In this document: one piece after another, positions 47,520 to 58,705 of the stretch
How positions within the stretch are numbered: position 1 is the stretch's first letter
Layout: every line of letters starts with the position of its first letter
From: Stomoxys calcitrans
Taxonomy: Eukaryota > Arthropoda > Insecta > Diptera > Muscidae
NCBI RefSeq assembly: GCF_963082655.1
Contig: NC_081553.1
Location: 20,430,237 to 20,494,236 of the forward strand
Reading direction: 5' to 3'
Length of the DNA stretch: 64,000 nucleotides
Translations under genes and position numbers: made by a program
The notes under the pieces: model-generated
The model's database searches: none
The model's input: only the letters and a program-made list of their open reading frames with translations
Told to the model about the DNA's origin: nothing

Positions 47520-50195
47520 AACGAAATTCCTACTGTACCCAACTACTATCCGCTTGAATTCCATGTTGTATCACTAAAAAAAATAAATATTACAACAAGT
47601 GTTGCTAAAATCCTTAAAATGTTGTATTACTGATGGCAAATAAAGGATTGTAGATGAAAAATGTTCTCTAGTAGATGGGAACAGTAGGAACCATTCACAA
47701 AAAATTTTTTTTTCGAATTCTTTATTGGGTGTATCTGGCAACTGCATATCTATGCAAACGATTTTATCCCAAAAAAAAATATTTTATTAAATGATTTTAT
47801 CCCCAAAAATTTTTTTTCTTTTTTTTACATGCTGTGAAAGCAGCATTCCTACTGTACCAAACTACTATGTGCGTTATCCCCATTTGTACTTTAGAAAAGT
47901 ACAATATCACGACTATTTTATCAAAAAGATTATAAAAATTACGTACTTCTTGGCCAATAATAGTTTTATTTACAAATAAAAATGCCTAAGTAGATGGGTA
48001 CAGTAGGAATCCTTCATCAGAAAAGAATTTTGGAGTTCTTTCTTACTTTTGTCGGACATATCTGGCAATTACATGGCTATGCTAAAGTTTTTTTGGTTCA
48101 AAATAAATTTCTCTTTCTGTTTTACATGCAGATACATCATTGCATCATTCCTACTGTACCTACTACTATCTGGTTTATCCCCACTTAAACTTCAGAAAAG
48201 AAAGATATCACGGTTATTTTTGTTTTTTTTTTTGAAACATAATAATTACATCCTTCTTGGGCCACCATGGTTTGATTTTCAAAAAACATTCCTTAGTAGA
48301 TGGGTTTGATTTTCAAAAAACATTCCTTAGTAGGTGGGTACAGTAGGAATCTTTCATTAGAAAAAAAATTGAAGTTCATGCTTATTTTTAGTCGGGTGCA
48401 TATGGCAACATCTGCATCTGCATGCCTATGCAAAAGTTTTTTTTTTTCATTAACTAAATTTTTCTTTCGGTTTAACGTAGTGACAATGCAGCATTCCTAC
48501 TGTACCCTACTACTATCTGTGTTGTTCCCATTTAAACTTCTGAAAAGAAAGATATCACGACTATTTGATGAAAGAGCTCATAATAATTACATACTCGTTG
48601 GACAATATTTGTTCGATCCTCAAAAAATGGTTGTTAGTAGAAGGGTACAGTAGGAATCTTGCATTAAAAAATCAAAAAAAAAAACATGGAATTGTTCCTT
48701 GTTATTGTCGGGCGTATTTGGCAATTGTATTGCTATGCAAAAGTTTTTTTTGTTCCAAAATAATTTTTCTTTCTGTTTTACATGCAGATGAAACAGCATT
48801 CCTACTGTACCAAACTACTATCTGCATTATACCCATTTGTACTTCGGAAAGAAAAATATTACGTTTTTTAAGAAAAAGCTGATAAAATTGCATACTTTTA
48901 GGGCAATAATGGTTTGATCTCAAAAACATTTATTAGTAGAAGGGGACAGTAGGAATCCTTCATCGAACTGTAGGAATTTTTCATCTGAAATTTTTTTTAA
49001 ATGTTTCCTTATTTTTGTCGGGTGCATCTGGCAACATCTGCATCTCCATGTCTATGCAAAAGGTTTTTTTTTCTTTAAGTAAATTTTTCTTTCGGTTTAA
49101 CCTAGAGAAACAGCAGCATTCCTACTGTACCCAACTACTATCTGTGTTATTCCCATTTAAACTTCTGAAAAGAAAGATATCACGACTATTTGATGAAAGA
49201 GCTCATAATAATTACATATTCGTTGGGCAATAATGGTTCGATCCTCAAAAAAATGTTGTTAGTAGAAGGGTACAGTAGGAATCTTGCATTAAAAAAATCA
49301 AAAAAAAACATGGAATTGTTCCTTATTATTGTCGGGCGTATTTGGCAATTGTATTGCTATGCAAAAGTTTTTTTTGTTCCAAAATAATTTTTCTTTCTGT
49401 TTTACATGCAGATGAAGCAGCATTCCTACTGTACCAAACTACTATCTGCATTATACCCATTTGTACTTCGGAAAGAAAAATATTAAGTTTTCTAAGAAAA
49501 AGCTGATAAAATTGCATACTTTTAGGGCAATAATGGTTTGATCTCAAAAACATTTATTAGTAGAAGGGGACAGTAGGAATCCTTCATCGAACTGTAGGAA
49601 TTTTTCATCTGAAATTTTTTTAAATGTTTCCTTATTTTTGTCGTTATTTTTGTAGGAATGTTGCAGAAGAAGCAACATTCCTACTGTACCAAACTACTAT
49701 CTGCGTTATTCCCATTTGTACTTCAGAAAAGTAAGATATCATGTCTGTTTTATTAAAAAGCTTTTAATAATTACGTACTTCACGGGCAATAATCGTTTGA
49801 TCTCCAAAAAAAAAATTTATTTGTAGTAGGGTACAGTAGGAATCCTTCACTGAAATTTTTTTTTGGAATTTTTTCATATTTCGTCGTTTCTGGCAACCGC
49901 ATGTCTTTGCAAAAGTTATTTTTTTTTTCTAAAAAAGTCTTTCTGTTAGTATTTGCTAGGAAATTTGAAAAAAAAACTTGCAACCCAACAGAAAACATTT
50001 ATTAGTAGAAGGGTACAGTAGGAATCCTTCACCGGAAAAAATTTTTTTTTTAATTTTTCCTCATGTCTTTGCAAAAGTTTTTTTTTTTTCAAAACAAAAA
50101 CCCTTTCGGTTAGTATTTGCTGGGAAATTTGGAGAAAAAAAGAACTTGCAACCAAACAGAAAACATTTATTAGTAGAAGGGTACAGTAGGAATCC
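47520..50195. repeat. large alternating box array I
   Basis: Forward boxes near 47526, 47845, 48149, 48492, 48798, 49118, 49420 and 49676; reverse boxes near 47669, 47990, 48328, 48632, 48932, 49259, 49558 and 49824. From about 49824 to 50195 only reverse boxes follow (about 50004 and 50171). Spacers contain CAGAAAAGAAAGATATCACG or variants and ATAATAATTACATACT. Internal pieces (48490-48960 and 49110-49590) are a recent direct duplication of about 625 bases. Confidence 0.8.
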
Positions 50196-50329
50196 TTCAC
50201 CGATTTTTTTTTTTTTTTTGGAATTTTTCCTTATTTCGTCGTTTCTGGCAACTAACCCCATATGTATGGAAAATTTATTTTTTTCTGGTAGATTTTGCTA
50301 GGAAATTTGAAAAGAAATACTTGCAACCA

Positions 50330-51692
50330 AACAGAAAAAAATTCATTTTTCCTTTGTCTTTTCTCATCCCCTTTGACTTTTTAATAACTTTGCCTACACG
50401 AATCGAACAAAATGCCAATTTTTAAGTCATTCCCAAGGCGCTTTCAAACATTTCATTATACACATTTCCCTTCTTAATCCTTTAATTTTCAACATTGTAA
50501 GACATCAATTGACCCTAGGCCATTTCTTCACACTCTTACTCACTGCGAAGGTTTTTGTTTTTTATGACATTTTCAACAAAAATTCATTCATATTTTTCGA
50601 CACATTGCATGTTTAGCAAAAAAAACCCATGAACAAAATATAAGCCAAAGTATCCGTTATAGACATGTCTCAAGTCCTTAGTGTGTGTTTTCCATTAAAG
50701 TGACTTTTTCCTCAGTTATTCATATGTCCGGCCTTCAATGACTGGGGCTGCCCAAAATACGTCACTCTTTGTGGCAGGCAGCAGGTGTAGTCATTTTTTT
50801 TTTAATTTCCCATTTCGTTTGTGTATGGTTTTTAGTCCAAAAAAGGGGGATTAATAAAGCTGCTCTTCTGAGGTATATTTAACCATTAAAGTGGTCGGCG
50901 GGATATGTGTATGTGAATTATCATCTGTAAGAGCACGTGTCTAAATCAACATACAATACAAGAATTTTGTGGTGATGTCTGGTGTTGCTGTAGTGTCGGC
51001 GGCGGTGGTGTATAACGTCATACATTGCATATTACACTTGCAGCTTGCCAACAAACCAATATTCAATGCAATGCAATGCCTACAAATCATCAGGAGTCCC
51101 CAGACGAAGACTTTCTCGTAGTAGCAAGGGATCTCCTCGAAGAGTACTCCTCTCCTTTTCTGCCATCCCTACTTAGCAGGTGTATTTTCTTGTCTTTGGC
51201 GCTACACAACTCAAAGGAAGAGTCATGTCCTTGCCTTGATGATGAGTTACGCATAAGAAACGGTTTTTGATGCACCTTACCTCTTAGGCTACCAAGGACC
51301 TATTAAACCATAGCCTGTATCTAATGAGATATTCCCTTAAGAAAGAGGGAAATTAAAGGTGGATTTTGGGGTATTTGTGTGTTAAGGAGAGTGTCAGCAT
51401 AAATACTCAATTTGGGAAGGGGGGAGGTTAAAAAAACTGAATTGTCCTCCGTCTGATGGATTGATTGATTGATGCCTTATTTTGAGTGAAAAGTGAAAAA
51501 ACCAACATCCATTTGACCAGTTGTGCAGCGGAAGCAGGTGAATTTTGACATGTTTAATGTGTATTCAATGTAACCGTTTTTAAAAATTCAAACTAAATTG
51601 GAGGAGTACATATAAGGTGGGAGTGAGTTATAATTAAACAAAAATTGGATTAAAATTTTAAAATGTTTTTTTTTTTTTAAATTTTTTTTTTC

Positions 51693-51729
<37 letters not shown>

Positions 51730-52860
51730 CTTTTAATTTACTATTTTTATATGCTTCTGTGCATCATTTTTCTCTCTGCTTGCTTATCTCTACTCAGTGT
51801 ATTTTCCCACTCGCCTGCTTTGCTTTTGATGTTAGTTTAGCAATCTCTTAATTTTGGTTTTTAATCCTTTATGTTGAGCTGAGCAGATTTGAGTGTTCCG
51901 ATTACATTTGGTGTGACTGGCTGTGTCTGAGAATTTAATTTTGTGAAAAGCCTTTGCACCATGGCTCCTAATGAATGACGTTATGTCCTGGCAAAACGAA
52001 AAAACAAAAAAGAGAAACACTAAAACACAACAACAAAAATCACACCCTGGGTTGCTGATGGTGTTTGTCACAGTAGTAGTGTGGTGATACTGTTTCAATT
52101 AAGCAAATTATATATGCTAAGGCTTCTTGTTGGACCATCCAGCCAAAGGGGGTAAAGGAGAAACAAAGAGAGTGAGAGAGAGGGGTGGGGGGGGGGGGGG
52201 GGGGAAACTGGCAAAACTGTGAGTCTGTATGAAGGCTAGCTAGGCTAAAGTCTTATCAAGATTTTCTCGCTTTTTGGTTGCAATTTGTGTCAATCTTTCT
52301 GAGCTCATCTCGTTGGCTTTTGGTTTATTTCCTTTCACACACTCGCACACACACTCGCGCACACACACACTCATGTATATACTCACAAAGAGGTGCTTAC
52401 ACCAAGTACCGAGACAAACAAGGACATTCATTTGAATAAGATTTCGGTTGATTGATAACAACAGCATTTTCACACACACACACACACACACACTAACATG
52501 AGTTTTAATTCCATTTTTGTTACATTTGTAGCCAACCAAGCATAGGAATTGTCAACGCCATTGAACACACAAAAAAACCAAACGTTGTAAGCCTGCTGAG
52601 GGATGTGAAAGAGGGGGGCCAAAAGATTAACCATCAGCGATAACTCTGTTTGATAGTTAGCATCTGTCCTGAGTCAGGATTCTATTTCCCTTCTCCCATT
52701 GGCAGGGTATTTAATCAAGAGATTGATTTGGAATTGTTGTCTCTTTTTGGCTTTAAGCAACAGCTGCTGTTTATGTTAATTACACAAGTATACAAGATTT
52801 GGCAAAGCAATAAAAAGTTTTAGCTACAGATTTAGAAACTAAAATAAAATGGAGATGGTC
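50330..52860. other. repeat-poor intron segment
   Basis: No recognised transposon or exon. It has a T-run (51695-51729), an 18-G run (52187-52204) and CA repeats (52344-52371, 52473-52493). Confidence 0.4.
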
Positions 52861-52861
52861 T

Positions 52862-53875
52862 GATGAGATGACTTCTTGAGTCTCTAGAGGGCGCAATTTT
52901 CATCCGATTTGGCTGTAATTTTGCATGAGGTGCTTTGTTATGACTTCCAATAACTGTGCTAAAAATGGTTTAAATGGGTCTATAACCTGATATAGCTGCC
53001 ATATAAACCGATCATGGGTCTTGACTTCTTGAGCCTCTAGAGGGCGCAATTCTCATCCGATTTGACTGAAATTTTGCATGAGGTGCTTTGCTATGACTTC
53101 CAATAACTGTGCTAGGTATGGCGTAAATCGGTCCATGTTTTGATATAGTTGCCATATAAACCGATCTTGAGTCTTAACTTCTTGAGCCTGTAGAGGGCGC
53201 AATTCTCATCCGATTTGGCTGAAATTTTGCACTTAGTCTTTTGTTATAACTTTCAATAACTGTGCTAGGTATGGCGCAAATCGGTGCATAACCTGATATA
53301 GCTGCCATATAAACCGATCATGGGTCTTGACTTCTTGAGCCTCTAGAGGGCGCAATTCTCATCCGATTTGGCTGAAATTTTGCATGAGGTGCTTTGTTAT
53401 GACTTCCAACAACTGTGCTAAGTATAGTGTAAATCGGTCCATGTTTTGATATAACTGCTATATAAACCGATCATGGGTCTTGACTTCTTGAGCCTCTAGA
53501 GGGCGCAATTCCCATCCGATTTGGCTGAAATTTTGCGTGAGGTGCTTTGTTATGACTGTCAATAACTGTGCTAAGTATGGTTTAAATCGGTCCATAACCT
53601 GATATAGCTGCCATATAAACCGATCATAGGTCTTGATTTCTTGAGTCTCTAGAGGGCGCAATTCCCATCCGATTTGGCTGAAATTTAGCATGAGGTGCTT
53701 TTTTATGGCTTCCAATAACTGTGCTAGGTATGGCGTTAATCGGTCCATGTTTTGATATAGCTGCCATATAAACCGATCTTGGATCTTGACCTCTTGAGCC
53801 TCTAGAGGGCGCAATTCTCATCCGTTTTGGCACAAATTTTGTACAACGGCTTCTCTCGTGACCTTCAACATACGT
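52862..53875 (-). mobile_element. Helentron/DINE-1-like tandem units, copy G (no ends)
   Basis: Six units of about 153 bases in inverted orientation (GAGCCTCTAGAGGGCGCAAT at regular intervals), ending in the phrase CTTCTCTCGTGACCTTCAAC found next to the left end in other copies. Both termini are missing. Confidence 0.75.
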
Positions 53876-53940
53876 AGACTGAGGATTATCAATGTTTGGT
53901 TATTTAAAGTAATTACATCCTATATCTTCGTTTTGATCTC

Positions 53941-55810
53941 ATAGTAGTTGGGGACAGTAGGAATATGATTTAATATAAAATAATAAATAAAATAAGAGAA
54001 ACAGTTGGTGATGTCTTTGTTCACTTATCGAGAGCATAAGTGTTCCAAATTTTCGAAAAGTCTTTTTCCTTCTAAAATATTTTTGTCTAAATTCCTACTG
54101 TACCCATCTACTACAAGCATAATAATGCTTTACCAACCATAACCAATGAATTTAAGGTTAAAGAATCTTAACAGAACTATTCTAAATTATATATTAATTG
54201 TTTTACGTAGTTTTGAACACATAGTAGTAGGGAACAGTAGGAATATATCCAGAAAATAAGTTGCCAATCACTTGGAAACCAGATAACATTTAATTTTTTT
54301 ACAATTTGATATCAATTATAAAATTGCAAATCTATGCCACCTATTCTCTAGGGTGAACAAAAGTATTTAATAATGTGATTAGGTAAAAAAATTTCTGTCT
54401 AGATTCCTACTGTACCCATCTACTACAAGCATAATAATGCTTTACCAAACATAATCAATGAACTTAAGGTTGAAGAATTTTAACAGTACTATTCTAAGTG
54501 ATATATAAATTGTTTTACGTAGTTTTGAACACATAGTAGTAGCGGACAGTAGGAATATATCCAGTAAATAAATTGCCAATCATTTGGAAACCAGATAACA
54601 TTTAACTTTTTTTTACAATTCGATATGAATTATAAAATTGCAAATCTATGCCACCTATTCTCTAGGGTGAACAAAAGTATTTAATAATATGATTAGGTAA
54701 AAAAATTTCTGTCTAAATTCCTACTGTACCCATCTACTACAAGCATAATAATGCTTTACCAACCATAACCAATGAATTTAAGGTTAAAGAATCTTAACAG
54801 TACTATTCTAAATTATATATAAATTGTTTTACGTAGTTTTGAACACATAGTAGCAGGGGACAGTAGGAATATATCCAGTAAATAAATTGCCAATCATTTG
54901 GAAACCAGATAACATTTAACTTTTTTTTACAATTCGATATCGATTATAAAATTGCAAATCTATGCCACTTATTGTCTAGGGTGAACAAAATGATTTTATA
55001 ATGTGATAATGTAAAAAAAATCTGTCTAGATTCCTACTGTACCCACCTACTACAAGCATTAAAAATGCTTTACCAACCATAACCAATGAATTTAAGGTTA
55101 AAGAATCTTAACAGTACTATTCTAAATTATATATAAATTGTTTTACGTAGTTTTGAACACATAGTAGTAGGGGACAGTAGGAATACATCCAGTAAATAAA
55201 TTGCCAATCATTTGAAAACTAGATAACATTTAGTTTCTTTACAATTTGATATCAATTATAAAATTGCAAATCTATGCCACCTATTCTCTAGGGTGATCAA
55301 AAGTTTTCAATAATGTGATAATGTAAAAAATTTCTGTCTAGATTCCTACTGTACCCATCTACTACAAGCATATTTATATTTTACACAAATAATCAATGAT
55401 GTTGTTGTTTTCGAATATCAATAGTATCATTCTAAGTTATGTACAAATTGTTTGACGTAGTTTTGGTCGTACAGTAGAAGGGGACAGTAGGAATACATCC
55501 AAATAAAAAATTGCCAATTATTTGAAATTTAGATAATATTTAATCTTTATACAATTCGATATTGATTAGAAAATTGCAAATCTATGCCACTTATTCCACA
55601 GGGTGAATAAAATGATTTTATAATGTGATTGTGTAAAAAAATTTCTGTCTAGATTCCTACTGTACCCATCTACTACAAGCATAGTTTTGTTTTACAATCA
55701 TAATCAATGAAGTTGTGGTTGACGAATATTAACAGTGAAATTCTCAGAAAATCGTTTGATGTAGTTTTCGTCTTATAGTAGTAGAAGTGGACAGTAGGAA
55801 TACATTCAGA
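53941..55810. repeat. large alternating box array II
   Basis: A reverse box at about 53943, then six forward/reverse pairs: forward near 54091, 54403, 54717, 55031, 55343 and 55653; reverse near 54222, 54533, 54847, 55162, 55472 and 55778. Period about 312 bases (about 130 plus 180). Spacers share ACAAGCATAATAATGCTTTA, TTACGTAGTTTTG.ACA, TTGCAAATCTATGCCAC and TAGGGTGAACAAAA. Confidence 0.85.
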
Positions 55811-57155
55811 TAATAAATTGCCAATTATTTGAAAACTAGATCACATTTATTTTTGTACAATTCGCTATCATTTATCAAACTGCAAAGGATTCATTAATGT
55901 CAGCACTTATTATTGTCAGTTTAATATTCAAAAAGCTTTGCTTTTGAAGATTTTTTTTTTTATTTCATTGAAAAAAAAAAACTTTCCCACATTTAAGGCT
56001 GTCCGAGGTAATTAACATGGAATGCAATACATACAACCTGAAATTGACGTCTATCTTTCATTTGAGCCGATGCCGCCATATAGGAGGAAACGCTCACTCA
56101 TTCACTCACCCAAAGTGAGTGAGTGACTGCCGGTGTCACCATATACGAAGTGTCTTTCATGTGTTTGATTTTGGACAAAATGAAAAGCTAATGGGGCAAC
56201 AAAGCTTAACAGTAAAACAAAAAAAACCTGACCACAAGGCGGCAATTAAAAGGCGCTCAAGTCGCAGCGACAGCTTAACAGTATGGGACAACCCGTTTAT
56301 GTCTAGCTTCAATAGAGGATTTCCTTTTTAAAACAAAGCCAAAAAAAAAATGTGGCTAAAAATGACGTTGTCAGGCCACATGGAAAAGGGCGTCTTAGGA
56401 GGCTCGCTGAAATTGTTCGCTCACTCTTTAGTGATGGTCGCTGTCAAATGCGGTAACAACAACAACCTCAACTCCTTTGTTTTACTCTCAATACTTCCAT
56501 CCTCTTCGTTTGCTTTTACGACTGAAGAGTTTTGAATTTATGACCAAATCATTTGCAAATTGTGATTAAAGCCTTATTTTCCTTTGGTGCAAGTCTCCAT
56601 CTCAGTTTTGGTCACCATCATCCAGTAGAATTTTCTGCCTCTGTATGCCTTAATTGTTGTACCACCACAGTGGAGGTACTTATTTTATGGCGGCAAGCTC
56701 TGAGTCGGCTTTTTGTCTAAATCACCTTTGATCTGTCAGTTTAACAGAAATCGACAGAAAATCGACCAAAGCGAAACGGACGCCAATAAACCCCCCCCAA
56801 AAAAAAGCCTTAACATTAAGCAGGCTTTGATTTTTAGTTTATTTTGGGTTTTAATTCAACGCTTCAACGGATTGGCTGTCCGTCCAGCTGTCTGATTGTC
56901 TTTGAAAGGCTTTTGTGAAACATTTCCAAAGTGATTTTGTTATACGTAAAAGTGATTTTCCGCTCTCTCCACTTGTCTTCTGGTGGTCAAACATTTTGGC
57001 ATTTGTCAGGCAAATTAAAGGCTTTTTGTTACAATTGTTGATGATGAAAATGTAAAAAAAAAATTGGCAATACATAAACAAATGAAAACTTGCTGTTGGG
57101 AAAATGTTAAATTTTCATGAAAAAAAAACCAAAAAAATTAAAAATGAATTAATTT
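55811..57155. other. repeat-poor intron segment
   Basis: No exon or element recognised; the inverted TGAGTGAGTGA-type tracts at about 56094-56127 are short. Confidence 0.4.
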
Positions 57156-57157
57156 GA

Positions 57158-57345
57158 CGAAATTCCTACTGTCCCATACTACTACGAAATTCCTACTGTC
57201 CCATACTACTATAAGCTAATTGCCTGCTACTGTACTCTTCATGAATATCAGCTACAAGACTTATTAATCACATAAAAAAACAAAAGAAATGCTTGCCCGA
57301 ATTAATTCCCCACCCTGACATAGTAGATGGGGACAGTAGGAATTT
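57158..57345. mobile_element. isolated box-bounded element
   Basis: Two forward boxes in direct succession (about 57161 and 57189, 28 bases apart) and one reverse box (about 57320-57343). This is a minimal, stand-alone example of the box unit (about 185 bases). Confidence 0.6.
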
Positions 57346-57355
57346 GGACATTGAC

Positions 57356-57358
<3 letters not shown>

Positions 57359-57398
<40 letters not shown>
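57359..57398 (+). repeat. poly-T run
   Basis: Forty uninterrupted T residues; assembly length uncertain. Confidence 0.8.
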
Positions 57399-57402
<4 letters not shown>

Positions 57403-58705
57403 CACGGCATCTCAATTTTCTCATGAATGCCAAAAAATGTATTGAAGGCTACAATAGGAATATTAATTCACTTTTAAAACAAAAGTTTTTCATTTTAATT
57501 TTGTTCTTTGTTTTACAACAACTGATAATCGTTTTCAAATACCACACAGCAATTTCATGCCTATTGCTGGGGATAATCTGAAGACATTTGGAATTATAGT
57601 ATTGCATTGAATGGAATTTTCCACATGAATGGCAAAGAACAGTAATTTATTGTTAGCTCTCTGCTTGCTCTTTCGACAATGGTCAATTTTGGTTTGCTCC
57701 TTTGCCAATTCTTAGTCACGTGGGGATGATGTTGATGTTGGCAATGGTCATAATGATATTATGTACCTTCATCATTATGAGCATCACCTGCAGCTACTAA
57801 ACCTAATATTAGAATCTTTGGTAGTCTTTCATATGTTTTCATCATATGAGTAGATGCTATGTACTTGCATGCATTGTTGAATCTCTAGAGTTCACTTGGT
57901 ATGATCTGCACACCTTTCCTTCTTTATTTCCTTGTACAACTTTAGACTTCCATATGGGGAAGGAAGAGTTGGCTCTCTTCGCCGCCGCCGCCGCCGCCGC
58001 CGCCGTCAAAAAAGCCTAATATCTGTAATCAGTAACACGTACACATAATATTGTCCAAAGCACTGTTATTAGTATAATCAAATGGGAATTATCTGCGTTG
58101 AAGATCGAACTCGTTACTTATTCGTGCCATAGCGAAAATGTGTAGTGGCGTTGATGCCACACGGTCGATCAGTCGGATGGTTGCTTGCCGGTGATGATCA
58201 CTGCCAAAACAGTCGCCACCAAGCAGCCAGCTAGACTATCTGCCTGTCAGTCAATTTTTTGCTTGCCATACTTGGCCAAGTTCTCCCCCCCAATGTTTTT
58301 CTTTCCTTTTTTTTCGAAGAAGAAGAAGAAGGAGAATGTGTGAGAATAAATAAGCCAGCTGAGGAATCAGTCAATGCGACTTGCTGTTGTTGTTATAGTT
58401 GTAGATCATTTTCTTATGCGGTGGCATTAAAGCCACTGTTAAGAGGTGGTTGTAGCAACAGCTCCTTTTTCGCCGAATGTGGTTACTGCTGCTGCTCACA
58501 CTATGTGTCATAATCTATGGTAATCCATCTTGGGCATGCATAGTTATAGTAACTTGTCAGTTATACATGCAGACATACATATCCATAGATGTATATACAC
58601 TGAAAACAAGGCTGTAGTCAACTTTTGGTTTGAGAAAAGGGGGGATATATTCTTAAAAAAAAAAACAAAAAAATAAAAATAAAATATCCCAAAAGTTGCA
58701 CTGCA
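57399..58705. other. repeat-poor intron segment
   Basis: No exon recognised. It includes a CCG repeat (57981-58007) and GAAGAAGAAG (58315-58330), both possible low-complexity coding codons but without a supported exon around them. Confidence 0.4.
57981..58007 (+). repeat. (CCG)n microsatellite
   Basis: Nine GCC/CCG units in an AT-rich intron. Confidence 0.75.

Noticed and set aside
57981..58007. Extra alternatively spliced exon around the CCG and GAAGAA tracts
   Set aside because: No open frame with convincing splice sites was found around them; simple repeats explain the bias.
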